A DNA stretch of 12,361 bases from positions 1 to 12,361 of the forward strand of contig DKBC01000042.1 of NCBI GenBank assembly GCA_002451065.1, given 5' to 3'. Position 1 is the stretch's first letter; every line of letters begins with the position of its first letter. The notes under the pieces were generated by a model. It made no database searches, was not told the DNA's origin, and was given only the letters and a program-made list of their open reading frames with translations. Source of the DNA: Betaproteobacteria bacterium UBA6910. GTDB taxonomy: Bacteria; Pseudomonadota; Gammaproteobacteria; Burkholderiales; UBA6910. Of the stretch, positions 1 through 6,745 are shown piece after piece. The translations under genes were made by a program, and so were the position numbers.

Positions 1-822
1 GGCGAGTCGGGCACCGGCAAGGAGGTGGCCGCGCGGGCCCTGCATCGCATGAGCCCCCGCGCCCAGCGGCCGTTTGTGCCGGTCAACTGCAGCGCCATTT
101 CACCCGATATCATCGAGAGCGAGCTATTCGGACACGTGAAGGGAGCCTTTACCGGCGCCTCCCAAAGCCACGAAGGGATGTTTTTCTACGCCCAGGGCGG
201 CACCCTGTTCCTGGACGAAATCAGCGAGCTGCCCCTCGGACTGCAAGCCAAGCTGCTGCGGGTGATCGAGGAGCGCAGGATCCGCCCCGTGGGTTCGGAG
301 CGGGAGGTGCCGGTGGACGCGCGCATCATCGCGGCCACCAACCGTAATCTGGCGCCGGAAATGGCGGCGGGGCGATTCCGCCAGGACCTGTTTTATCGTC
401 TGGACGTCGTCACGCTCACCATCCCGCCGCTGCGCGAGCGCACCGAGGACATCCCGACGCTGGCGGCGCACTTCCTGCGCCAGCTGTCCGCGCAGCTCGG
501 TGTGCGCTCCATCCCCATGGGGCCGGAGGTGCTGGCGCGGCTGACGAGGTACCGCTGGCCGGGCAACGCGCGGGAGCTGCGCAATCTGGTGGAGCGCTCC
601 CTGATCCTCGGGCATTTCCCACTGGAGAGCATCGGCGAGGGGGCGGAGGAGCCGGCGCCGCGGTCGGCGTCGGCGATAGTTGACCTGAGCCTGGGCGAGG
701 TGGAGAACCGGCACATCCGGGCGGTGCTGGCGGCAAGCGGTGGCAACAAGGCCGAGGCGGCGCGGCGTCTCGGGATTTCGCGCAAGACCCTCGACCGAAA
801 GTGCGCGGACTGGGGTGTCTAG
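1..822 (+). CDS. Sigma-54-dependent enhancer-binding protein, C-terminal part (5' truncated by window edge)
   Basis: The reading frame is open from base 1, and 273 residues are visible. They begin exactly at the Walker A motif GESGTGKE (residues 1-8), so the N-terminal sensory or receiver domain and the start of the AAA+ domain lie outside the window. Seen in order: the sigma-54 contact loop GAFTGA (residues 48-53), Walker [10 protein letters not shown], the sensor and arginine-finger segment [10 protein letters not shown], the [11 protein letters not shown] segment, and a C-terminal Fis-type helix-turn-helix ([19 protein letters not shown]). Proteins of this family hydrolyse ATP to remodel sigma-54 RNA polymerase into the open complex. 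The tail ending in [10 protein letters not shown] resembles NtrC-type response regulators, but with no N-terminus visible, two-component membership is inference. It ends 117 bp before the TonB receptor gene on the same strand. Its target genes are unknown; it is distinct from the second activator at 6879. Confidence 0.93.
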   Translation, partial: GESGTGKEVAARALHRMSPRAQRPFVPVNCSAISPDIIESELFGHVKGAFTGASQSHEGMFFYAQGGTLFLDEISELPLGLQAKLLRVIEERRIRPVGSEREVPVDARIIAATNRNLAPEMAAGRFRQDLFYRLDVVTLTIPPLRERTEDIPTLAAHFLRQLSAQLGVRSIPMGPEVLARLTRYRWPGNARELRNLVERSLILGHFPLESIGEGAEEPAPRSASAIVDLSLGEVENRHIRAVLAASGGNKAEAARRLGISRKTLDRKCADWGV

Positions 823-845
823 GCAGCTGATCCTGTCTGCCCGTG

Positions 846-854
846 TGGTATAAC
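846..854 (+). promoter_or_regulatory. Possible extended -10 promoter for the TonB receptor gene
   Basis: TGG followed by TATAAC (849-854) fits an extended -10 element (TGn plus a near-TATAAT hexamer). No good -35 hexamer lies 16-18 bp upstream, where the sequence is the end of the preceding gene. A start site near 861 would give a leader of about 78 nt before the GTG start at 939. No -24/-12 sigma-54 element was found in this gap. Confidence 0.35.
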
Positions 855-871
855 TTCCTGTCTTTGGGATC

Positions 872-934
872 GGCACCCGGAAAGGGTGCCCGGTCGAAGT
901 CCCGGGAAGCCGGAAGAAAACTTCTTACGAGAAG
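872..934 (+). promoter_or_regulatory. Structured leader with two strong hairpins ahead of the TonB receptor start
   Basis: Hairpin 1 has perfect 7-bp arms, GGCACCC (872-878) and GGGTGCC (884-890), around a GGAAA loop. Hairpin 2 pairs CTTCT (921-925) with AGAAG (930-934) around TACG and covers most of the Shine-Dalgarno-like GAAGG (931-935). A competing 4-bp stem, GAAG (913-916) with CTTC (921-924) around AAAA, would free that site. This could allow translational control of receptor synthesis, but no known riboswitch class is recognised and the switch idea is inference. Confidence 0.4.
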
Positions 935-938
935 GCCA

Positions 939-3326
939 GTGAGCGTCGTCCCCGTTAATTGCTCCCTCGCGTTGCGCATCCGTCTTCTCGGGGCGGCAAT
1001 TTTTTTGGCGACAGGGTTGTGGGTGAGTCAGGATGCGTGGACAGCCGACGAGCGGGGAGACCTGGAGCTTCCGACGGTGGAAGTCATCAGTACCACGCCT
1101 CTCCCCGCTCTGGGCACGCCCCGGGAGGAGGTGCCGAGCAATGTTCAGGCCGCCACCGATGAGGAGCTGAAGCGCGACAAACCCCTCAGCGTTGGCGACT
1201 TCCTGGAGCGCAATTTCGAGAGCGTCAACGCCAGCAGCGCCCAGGGCAATCCCTTCCAGATCGACCTCAATTTCCGCGGCTTCGTGGCCACCCCCCTCAT
1301 CGGAGCGCCCCAGGGCTTGTCGGTGTTTCAGGACGGCGTGCGCATCAATGAGGCCTTCGGCGACACGGTGAACTGGGACCTGATCCCCAAGAATGCCATC
1401 TCTTCCATTAACCTCATCCCTGGATCCAACCCGGTATTCGGGCTCAACACCCTGGGGGGGTCGGTGGCGCTGCGCACCAAGAGCGGAAAGGAGCATCCCG
1501 GCGGCTCCGTCACCGCCTACGGCGGCAGTTTCGATCGCCTGTCCGGAGAGTTCGAGTACGGGGCGTCCCGCGGGGAACTGGACTACTTCATCGCCGGAAC
1601 TTATTTCGACGAAAACGGGTGGCGGGACTTCTCCCCCAGCACTGTGAAGCAGCTGTTCGGCAAGGTGGGGTACGAGACCGCCACCACGGACGTGGACCTC
1701 GCCCTCACGTTCGCGGACAGCAACCTGCAGGGCACCCAGGCCTCCCCGGTGTCCCTGCTGGCGGTGAGCCGGGAGGCGCCCTACACCTACCCGGACGTCA
1801 CGGACAACCAGCTGTTCATGGGCGACCTCACCGCCAGCCATTTCCTGAACGACACCAATTTGCTGGCCGGAAATGTCTATTTCCGCCATGTGCAGAGCAA
1901 GAATTTCAGCAGCAATTCCGAGGACGATTTCGATCCAGGCAATGCCATAGGCGCCTGCAACGAATTCGATCCCGACACCGGAGAATGCGAGGAATTCAAT
2001 TTCCGCGCCACCAACGACACCAGCCGAGTGGACACGGACGGCTACGGCGGGGCGGTGCAGTATTCCTACCTGGGAGACGTCGCGGGCCGCAGAAACCAGC
2101 TTACCCTGGGCGCCAGCCTCGACTACGGGCGGACGGATTTCCAGCAGTCCTTCCAGTTTGCCGACTTCACGCCGGGTCGCGGGACCGTTGGCCTCACGCC
2201 CTTCTTTTTGGACACTGACGCCGAGACCAAGACCCGCTACTACGGCCTCTATTTCTACGACGTGTACTCGGTGACGCCCCGGGTGCATCTCACCCTCTCC
2301 GGGCGCTACAACCGGGCCAAGGTGGAGATCCGCGACACCACCGGGCTGCAGCCAAAGCTCAACGGCAGCCACACCTTCAACCGTTTCAGCCCGGCGGCGG
2401 GCGTGGCCTGGAACCCTGACCCCGCCATCAACACCTATGTGGCCTACAATGAGGGGATGCGGACGCCCACGGCGGTGGAACTCACCTGCGCCGATCCGGA
2501 AGATCCCTGCAAGCTGCCCAACGCGTTCCTCGCCGATCCTCCCCTGGAAAAGGTGGTGGCCAAGACCTGGGAGGGCGGATTCCGCGGGCGCCTTTTCGGC
2601 AACACCGGCTACAGCCTGACGCTGTTCAGGACCAAGCTGGAGGACGACATCCAGTTCATCGGTTCCGCCACTTCACCCGGCGCCGGATTCTTCCAGAACG
2701 TCGGCGAAACCCGGCGCCAGGGGCTCGAGCTGGGGCTATCTCATCAGGTGGACCGACTGCGGCTGACGGCCGGCTACAGCCTCATCGACGCCACCTTCGA
2801 GTCCTTTCTCACCATCAACAGCCCGTTCAACTCGTCCGCGGTGGACGTGGACGGTGACGGCGAACCGGATCTGATCAACGTGAGCCCGGGCAATCGCATC
2901 CCGGGAATACCGCGGCACCAGTTCAAGCTGCGCGCCGATTACGCGTTCACGCCCAAGTTCATCGCGGGCGTCTCGCTTCAGGCATTCTCCGAAAGCTACG
3001 CCCGGGGAGACGAGAACAACCAGGACATCAACGGGACGGTGCCGGGCTACGCTGTCGTCAACCTGGACGCGGCGTATCAATGGGATGACCGGCTGCAGTT
3101 CTGGGCGAGGATCAACAACCTGTTCGACGAGGAGTACGAGAGCTTTGGCGTTCTTGGCGCCAATTTCTTCACCGGTGCCGGCTTCACCTACTATGACGGG
3201 ACTCCCGGAGCGGCGCCGCGGGCGGAGCAGTTCCGCGGCCCCGGCGCGCCCTTCGGCGTCTGGGTGGGCATTACCTACAGCTTTGACCGGCCCTCGGGGT
3301 CGGCGCGCGGCCCGGACCGCGACTGA
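939..3326 (+). CDS. TonB-dependent outer-membrane receptor
   Basis: A 795-residue protein from the GTG at 939. The frame is open further upstream to a GTG at 843, but that would overlap the putative promoter, and the 939 start puts the signal peptide near the N-terminus with GAAGG just upstream (3-nt spacing, short). Residues ~7-34 form a basic then hydrophobic signal sequence. A TonB-box-like LPTVEVIS follows, then a plug domain with NFRGF, DGVRINEAFGD and GLNTLGGSVALRTKSG, then a beta-barrel with alternating aromatic strands to the C-terminus. Such receptors import scarce substrates (siderophores, cobalamin, metal chelates) using TonB energy. Odd points: an acidic two-cysteine loop near residues 328-354, an EF-hand-like DVDGDGEPD at 636-644, and about 12 hydrophilic residues after the last strand (WVGITYSF), where barrels usually end in an aromatic residue. 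The substrate is not determined; placement beside a lanthanide-type dehydrogenase locus makes a metal chelate plausible only by inference. Confidence 0.93.
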   Translation: MSVVPVNCSLALRIRLLGAAIFLATGLWVSQDAWTADERGDLELPTVEVISTTPLPALGTPREEVPSNVQAATDEELKRDKPLSVGDFLERNFESVNASSAQGNPFQIDLNFRGFVATPLIGAPQGLSVFQDGVRINEAFGDTVNWDLIPKNAISSINLIPGSNPVFGLNTLGGSVALRTKSGKEHPGGSVTAYGGSFDRLSGEFEYGASRGELDYFIAGTYFDENGWRDFSPSTVKQLFGKVGYETATTDVDLALTFADSNLQGTQASPVSLLAVSREAPYTYPDVTDNQLFMGDLTASHFLNDTNLLAGNVYFRHVQSKNFSSNSEDDFDPGNAIGACNEFDPDTGECEEFNFRATNDTSRVDTDGYGGAVQYSYLGDVAGRRNQLTLGASLDYGRTDFQQSFQFADFTPGRGTVGLTPFFLDTDAETKTRYYGLYFYDVYSVTPRVHLTLSGRYNRAKVEIRDTTGLQPKLNGSHTFNRFSPAAGVAWNPDPAINTYVAYNEGMRTPTAVELTCADPEDPCKLPNAFLADPPLEKVVAKTWEGGFRGRLFGNTGYSLTLFRTKLEDDIQFIGSATSPGAGFFQNVGETRRQGLELGLSHQVDRLRLTAGYSLIDATFESFLTINSPFNSSAVDVDGDGEPDLINVSPGNRIPGIPRHQFKLRADYAFTPKFIAGVSLQAFSESYARGDENNQDINGTVPGYAVVNLDAAYQWDDRLQFWARINNLFDEEYESFGVLGANFFTGAGFTYYDGTPGAAPRAEQFRGPGAPFGVWVGITYSFDRPSGSARGPDRD

Positions 3327-3590
3327 TTGATGTTCTTTTCAACGCAATGGACTCAGGCGACGCAAAGCAAACCCTTGCTCCAGGACCCTGACCAGGCTAA
3401 TTGAAGTACGGTTGTCCCGGCCCATGCCGGGGACCGGGCCTAAGCGGGGTGGAGAGATGTATTCCGGCTTTCGCTGCAATGACGCGCGCCACCGTGGCAT
3501 CGCGGCCCGCTTGAGTCTGCCGCCTTCCGCTAAGCGGACCCGGCTACCTCCGCGATTCGCCTTTCCCGGGCGCCGGAGCGCAGCGGCCGC
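3327..3590. other. Intergenic gap between convergent genes, with imperfect hairpins
   Basis: No convincing gene is seen between the TonB receptor and cytochrome b561 genes, which converge here. The strongest structure is GTCCCGGC (3414-3421) with GCCGGGGAC (3426-3434) around CCAT, with one bulged G and no T-tract. A smaller TCCGC-TAA-GCGGA hairpin lies at 3526-3538. Either might help end transcription, but neither is a classical intrinsic terminator. A short plus-strand ORF here (from 3412) lacks any recognisable feature and runs into the b561 gene. Confidence 0.4.
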
Positions 3591-4154
3591 TCAGGGAAGG
3601 ATGCGGCGGAACACACCGTCCCGCTGGAATAGATGCCTGAGCCCGGCGCCCATGTGAAGAACCAGCAGCGCCACCAGCAGCCAGGATGTCCCCTTGTGCA
3701 GGCCATTGAAGACGGCGTTGATGGCGTCGCTCTCCCAGCCCGCCTTGAAGAAGGGCATCCCCCAGAGCTTCATGGGGTACTTGGTGAACGAGGCCGAAAG
3801 GTAGCCGGACAGGGGCATTAACACCATGCAGGCGTAGAGCAGGAAATGAGTGAGGTCCGCCACCCGGGCCTGCCAGCGGGGCAGCCATTCCGGCAGGGGC
3901 GGCGGCGCATGCGTCAAGCGCCAGGCGATGCGTACCAGGATCAGGAACCCCGTGGTGATGCCCAGGGACTTGTGCAGCCCGATGAAGTAGGTCCTGTCGG
4001 GCCCCTTGGGCAGGTCCCCCATGTACCACCCGAGGCCGATCTGCACCAGGATCAGCACCGCGATGATCCAATGGAGGGCGACCGCCGTGCGCGTGTAGCG
4101 GTCGGCCGCGGCCGGTGATGCCCAGGCAGCGGTCAGCGAATCACTACGCCCCAC
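3591..4154 (-). CDS. Cytochrome b561-type diheme membrane protein
   Basis: A 187-residue protein starting at GTG (4154), preceded by GGGAGAG with good spacing. This start overlaps the end of the YVTN gene by 22 bp, suggesting translational coupling. Four membrane segments are visible at roughly residues 24-45, 58-80, 100-122 and 157-175. Candidate heme-ligating histidines fit the bacterial CybB/YceJ-like b561 pattern: H28 (ALHWII), H61 (GLHKS), H103 (LTHFLLY), H153 (GLHKG) and H167 (LHMGAG). Members carry electrons across the inner membrane between quinones and periplasmic or membrane partners. Beside a quinoprotein gene set it could link periplasmic oxidation to the quinone pool, but that role is inference. 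It is the last gene of the minus-strand cluster and converges on the TonB receptor gene. Confidence 0.9.
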   Translation of the reverse strand: MGRSDSLTAAWASPAAADRYTRTAVALHWIIAVLILVQIGLGWYMGDLPKGPDRTYFIGLHKSLGITTGFLILVRIAWRLTHAPPPLPEWLPRWQARVADLTHFLLYACMVLMPLSGYLSASFTKYPMKLWGMPFFKAGWESDAINAVFNGLHKGTSWLLVALLVLHMGAGLRHLFQRDGVFRRILP

Positions 4155-5077
4155 GGGCGCTCTCCCACGGGAACGTCCTTGATGGGCTTGTTGGTCGCGG
4201 TGTCAATGACCGTGACCGATTCGGAGCGGCCGTTGGCCACGTAGAGCTTTTTGCCGTCGGGGGTGATCGCCATGTTCCAGGGGCGCTTGCTCACGGGCAC
4301 CGTGGCCACGATCTGATTGGTGGCGGTATCGATCACGGACACGCTGGCATCCTTGCCGTTGGAAACATAAACGCGCTTGCCGTCGGGGTGCACCGCGACC
4401 CCGTTGGAGAACTTGCCGCCGGGTATGCTCGCGATGACTTTCTTCTCCTTGACGTCGATGGCATAGACGGTGCTGGCGATCTCGCAGGCGACGTAGGCGC
4501 GGCTGCCGTCCGGCAGGAAACCAATGCCCCGGGGCCGCTCGCCCACCGGGATCTGCGCCACCTGGGCGCGCTTCTCCACCTCGATCACGTCCACCTGCTC
4601 GGCTTCCTCGGCGCTCACAAAAACCCACTTGCCGTCGGGGCTGAACACCGCGTGCTCCGGGTTCTTGCCCTTGACCTTGACCGAGAATTCCTTCTTGCCG
4701 CTGGCGGCGTCCACGAACACCACGCTGTTGGACAATTCCACCGCCGCGATCACCCATTTGCCGTCGGGGGAGAGGCTCACGCCCTCGGGGGACTCGCCGA
4801 GGTCGATCTTGCCGATCATCTCGCGCTTCTCCATATCGATGATGTCGAGGCTGTTGGCGGGCTGGTCGCTCACGAACATGCGCTTGCCGTCCTTGCTGAT
4901 GGCGGTGCCGCGGGGCTTGGCGCCGGCCTTGATCTCGCCCGCCACTTGATCCGTTTCGGTGTCGATGATTGAGAGAGTGCCGCTTACTTCATTGGGCACA
5001 TAAGCAAAGGGTGCGGCGAGAGAAGCGGTCGAGGTGGCGAGTACTCCCGCAGCGACAAGATGGCGAAGCAGCATCAT
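4133..5077 (-). CDS. Periplasmic YVTN beta-propeller protein, PQQ-catabolism-associated type
   Basis: A 314-residue protein. The start at 5077 (ATG-ATG) follows GGGGA at 5-8 nt and gives a clean signal peptide (MMLLRHLVAAGVLATSTASLA, probable cleavage before APFAY); an upstream in-frame ATG at 5134 would bury it. The mature part is made of repeats of about 40 residues carrying PDGK-R/W/K-x-x-V and IDT/ID motifs (PDGKRMFVSD, PDGKWVIAAV, PDGKWVFVSA, PDGSRAYVAC, PDGKRVYVSN, PDGKKLYVAN), consistent with a seven-bladed propeller. Related propeller proteins are found beside PQQ alcohol dehydrogenase genes (the PQQ-dependent catabolism-associated beta-propeller family); their biochemical role is not established. 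The family assignment rests on repeat style and context. It overlaps the b561 gene by 22 bp and is separated from the binding-protein gene by 159 bp that contain a terminator-like hairpin. Confidence 0.9.
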   Translation of the reverse strand: MMLLRHLVAAGVLATSTASLAAPFAYVPNEVSGTLSIIDTETDQVAGEIKAGAKPRGTAISKDGKRMFVSDQPANSLDIIDMEKREMIGKIDLGESPEGVSLSPDGKWVIAAVELSNSVVFVDAASGKKEFSVKVKGKNPEHAVFSPDGKWVFVSAEEAEQVDVIEVEKRAQVAQIPVGERPRGIGFLPDGSRAYVACEIASTVYAIDVKEKKVIASIPGGKFSNGVAVHPDGKRVYVSNGKDASVSVIDTATNQIVATVPVSKRPWNMAITPDGKKLYVANGRSESVTVIDTATNKPIKDVPVGERPWGVVIR

Positions 5078-5203
5078 GGTTTCCCCGAAGCAGTATGAAC
5101 AACTTGGTGCCGGAAGCGGCGGCCACCGTGGCAAAGCCGCAATGTCAGGCGGCCGAGGGGCAAGGTAGAGCGACCGCCCGCCGCTGTGAAACAGACAGAA
5201 GAA

Positions 5204-5226
5204 GGGCGCCGGGGTTCCCGGCGCCC
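5204..5226 (-). terminator. Probable intrinsic terminator or attenuator after the binding-protein gene
   Basis: Perfect 10-bp arms GGGCGCCGGG (5204-5213) and CCCGGCGCCC (5217-5226) surround a 3-nt loop. They begin about 10 nt past the stop codon of the binding-protein gene. On the minus strand the stem is followed by the T-rich TTCTTCTGTCTGTTTC, a weaker tract than those at the other two terminators here. It likely separates cytochrome c plus binding protein from the YVTN-b561 pair, wholly or partly. No confident promoter for the downstream pair was seen in the remaining gap. Confidence 0.65.
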
Positions 5227-5236
5227 TCGCGAATCC

Positions 5237-6076
5237 TTAGCGGTTGGCCGGCGAAATCAGGGTTACACCGTGCTCCCGGAATATGCGCTCCAGGGTTCCG
5301 TCGGCGCGCAGCGCCTCCATGGCCGCATTCAAGGCCTCCGCCAGTTCGGGTTCGTCGGCCTTGACCGCGAGGCCCACGTCCCAGGCGGTGATGGCGATCC
5401 CCCGAGGCTCGAAACCCTGGATCACGGTCTGGCTCGATGCGCCCCGTAATGCGCCCTCCAGCTCGGCGCGGGGCGCCATGACTGCCGAGACGGCACCCTG
5501 GCGCAGCGCCTCGGCCGCCTGGGGAACACTCTTGAAGTGCACCACGTTCTCCCGCAGCCGGCCGCCCATGACACCCATCAGAAAATCGTCGGCCAAAGTC
5601 GCGGTTTCCACCCCGACTTTTTCCCGGGTGAAGGCTTCCAGTCCCGCCATGCCCATGAAGTTGGGGATGCGCGCCGTATTTCGGGCGATGGCCAGTTGCT
5701 CCCGGTGATAGGGCGCAAAAATGCGGACCTTGTCGTTGTGCTCCATCAGGACCGGATCCACGGGCACGTGCATCATGACGTGGGCCGTGCCGCCGCCGAG
5801 ATAATGGCCCTTCCAGACCATGTTACGAAGGTCGTCGTCCATGTTCTCGTCCGCGTTGAACCACATGATGTCGGGCTTGAGACCGAGTTTCGCCGCGAGG
5901 GCGCGTCCGAGGTCGACATCCAGGCCTTTGCCCGCCGCCGAATAGGGGGGGAAATCGTTATACACCGCAATGCGGATGGACCCCTTGTCGCGGATGGCCG
6001 CCAGCCCGTCGGCTGCCGCCTGTCCGGCGATGACAGCAAACGCGAAGAGGGCCCAGAGGAGACGCCTATTGCTCAC
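5237..6076 (-). CDS. Quinoprotein dehydrogenase-associated periplasmic substrate-binding protein
   Basis: A 279-residue protein with a GTG start at 6076 that overlaps the 3' end of the cytochrome c gene by 11 bp, so translation is probably coupled; the upstream SD is weak. A signal peptide is clear (RRLLWALFAFAVIAGQAAA, cleavage before DG). The mature protein has the bacterial family-3 solute-binding fold: it opens with LAAIRDKGSIRIAVYNDFPPYS, continues GLDVDLGRALAAKLGLKPD, and ends with a second lobe around WDVGLAVKADEPELAEALN and LERIFREHGV. The segment around WFNADENMDDDLRNMVWKGH and GGGTAHVMMHVPVD resembles the subfamily found beside quinoprotein dehydrogenases (MxaJ/XoxJ relatives). For XoxJ, a role in dehydrogenase maturation rather than transport has been proposed. 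No ABC permease or ATPase gene is nearby, which fits an accessory rather than transport function here (inference). Confidence 0.9.
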   Translation of the reverse strand: MSNRRLLWALFAFAVIAGQAAADGLAAIRDKGSIRIAVYNDFPPYSAAGKGLDVDLGRALAAKLGLKPDIMWFNADENMDDDLRNMVWKGHYLGGGTAHVMMHVPVDPVLMEHNDKVRIFAPYHREQLAIARNTARIPNFMGMAGLEAFTREKVGVETATLADDFLMGVMGGRLRENVVHFKSVPQAAEALRQGAVSAVMAPRAELEGALRGASSQTVIQGFEPRGIAITAWDVGLAVKADEPELAEALNAAMEALRADGTLERIFREHGVTLISPANR

Positions 6077-6497
6077 GGACGGTATCCAGCCAGGCGCGAA
6101 TGGTCCAGAGGGCCTCCTGACTCAGAATGCCCTCGAACTTGGGCATGTATACCCGGCCGTCGCGAACCGCGCCGTTGCGCACCCGCATCGCGAAAATCTC
6201 GTCGCCTTCCGTGCCCTCCGGCAAGAGGCGCAGATCGGGCGCAATGCCCCCAGAGATCGCCTCCAGTCCGTGGCAGCGGGCGCAATTCTGGTTGTACGCC
6301 GAACTTCCGATCTCGATGGCCTTCTTGTTTCCGCGGTAGGGATTAGCCTGCTTCCACGCCTCTCCCAGGGGCTGGAGCCCGGTGGTGTCCACGGCCTGGG
6401 GTGTGACGTCTCCGTGGGCGTGGACACCCAGGCTGAAGCCCGCAAGCAGGGCAGTGAACAGGCAGTGGCGGATGAATCGGCAGCGAGTGAAAAGCAT
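6066..6497 (-). CDS. pedF: PedF-type periplasmic cytochrome c-550
   Basis: A 143-residue protein from the ATG at 6497, with AAGGGG at 6507-6512 and 9-nt spacing. A longer in-frame start at 6635 was rejected because it would bury the signal peptide and lie upstream of the sigma-54 promoter. Residues 1-27 are the signal peptide (cleavage after VHA). The mature protein has one heme c site, CARCH (72-76), and M118 in VYMPKFEG as the likely sixth ligand. The segments GNKKAIEIGSSAYNQNCARC and SGGIAPDLRLLP match the pattern of the cytochrome that accepts electrons from PQQ ethanol dehydrogenases in Pseudomonas. It is the first gene of the minus-strand cluster, driven by a full-consensus -24/-12 promoter. 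Its likely partner is the PQQ dehydrogenase at the right edge, although the two genes are about 4.4 kb apart. The exact name is by resemblance. Confidence 0.9.
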   Translation of the reverse strand: MLFTRCRFIRHCLFTALLAGFSLGVHAHGDVTPQAVDTTGLQPLGEAWKQANPYRGNKKAIEIGSSAYNQNCARCHGLEAISGGIAPDLRLLPEGTEGDEIFAMRVRNGAVRDGRVYMPKFEGILSQEALWTIRAWLDTVREQ

Positions 6498-6574
6498 GGT
6501 CAAAAACCCCTTCGTTAGTCTGAATGATTGAGACAAGCCCGGGTACTGGCTGTGGGCGCGCACCTGAACTTTGA

Positions 6575-6589
6575 GCAAGCCCTGTGCCA
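6575..6589 (-). promoter_or_regulatory. Sigma-54 (-24/-12) promoter of the pedF operon
   Basis: Read on the minus strand: TGGCAC (6589-6584), five bases AGGGC, then TTGC (6578-6575) followed by T. This matches the consensus TGGCAC-R-N4-TTGCW at every fixed position. The predicted start is near 6563, giving a 5' UTR of about 66 nt before the ATG at 6497. Two sigma-54 activators are encoded in the window, one divergent from this promoter. Confidence 0.9.
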
Positions 6590-6598
6590 TGGCGAGAG

Positions 6599-6611
6599 TA
6601 ATACCTTGATT
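6599..6611 (-). promoter_or_regulatory. IHF-consensus site upstream of the pedF promoter
   Basis: On the minus strand the bases read AATCAAGGTATTA, an exact match to WATCAANNNNTTR, inside a locally AT-rich stretch. The site lies 10 bp upstream of the -24 element and between it and the dyad at 6712, where DNA bending by IHF commonly helps a distant activator contact sigma-54 polymerase. Flanking GCGAGAG (6592-6598) and CTTCTCGC-like CTCTCGC (6627-6633) form a further wide 7-bp inverted repeat. Confidence 0.7.
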
Positions 6612-6711
6612 AATAGCAAACAAAATCTCTCGCAAATCTCGGGTGATGGTGCGCAGACCAAGTCATTCCGCAGCGCATCAATAACAGCCTGAAAAATCAG
6701 CGATTCAGAGC

Positions 6712-6727
6712 GTTGCGTCCACGCAAC
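6712..6727. promoter_or_regulatory. Candidate activator binding site (upstream activating sequence)
   Basis: A perfect 16-bp dyad, GTTGCGT-CC-ACGCAAC, centred about 130 bp upstream of the pedF -24 element. That is the usual distance for an enhancer-type site of a sigma-54 activator. A weaker dyad with outer arms ACAAC (6726-6730) and GTTGT (6745-6749) abuts it and overlaps the -35 of the activator gene. Assigning it to the divergent AcoR-type regulator is inference from position. Confidence 0.6.
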
Positions 6728-6745
6728 AACTGACGCGTCGATGCG

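Noticed and set aside
843..938. Earlier GTG start (843) for the TonB receptor
   Set aside because: Would overlap the putative -10 element and add 32 basic residues before the signal peptide.
872..950. Cobalamin riboswitch before the TonB receptor (GGGAAGCCGG and GCCAGTGAG resemble parts of it)
   Set aside because: The leader is too short and the conserved core (the AATCCGG-type segment and the full B12-box region) is not present; the resemblance is limited to fragments.
819..2372. 517-codon minus-strand ORF opposite the TonB receptor
   Set aside because: It lies antisense to a receptor with clear signal peptide, plug and barrel features; long antisense frames are expected in GC-rich DNA and the translation shows no domain.
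3412..3657. Small plus-strand ORF between the convergent genes
   Set aside because: No ribosome site, no recognisable domain, runs into the 3' end of cytochrome b561; arginine/proline-rich composition is typical of spurious GC-rich frames.
4115..4972. 285-codon plus-strand ORF opposite the YVTN gene
   Set aside because: Its repeat-like, His/Asp/Leu-rich translation is the antisense image of the YVTN repeats.
6498..6635. N-terminal extension of the cytochrome c gene to an ATG at 6635
   Set aside because: It would place the start upstream of the -24/-12 promoter and bury the signal peptide.
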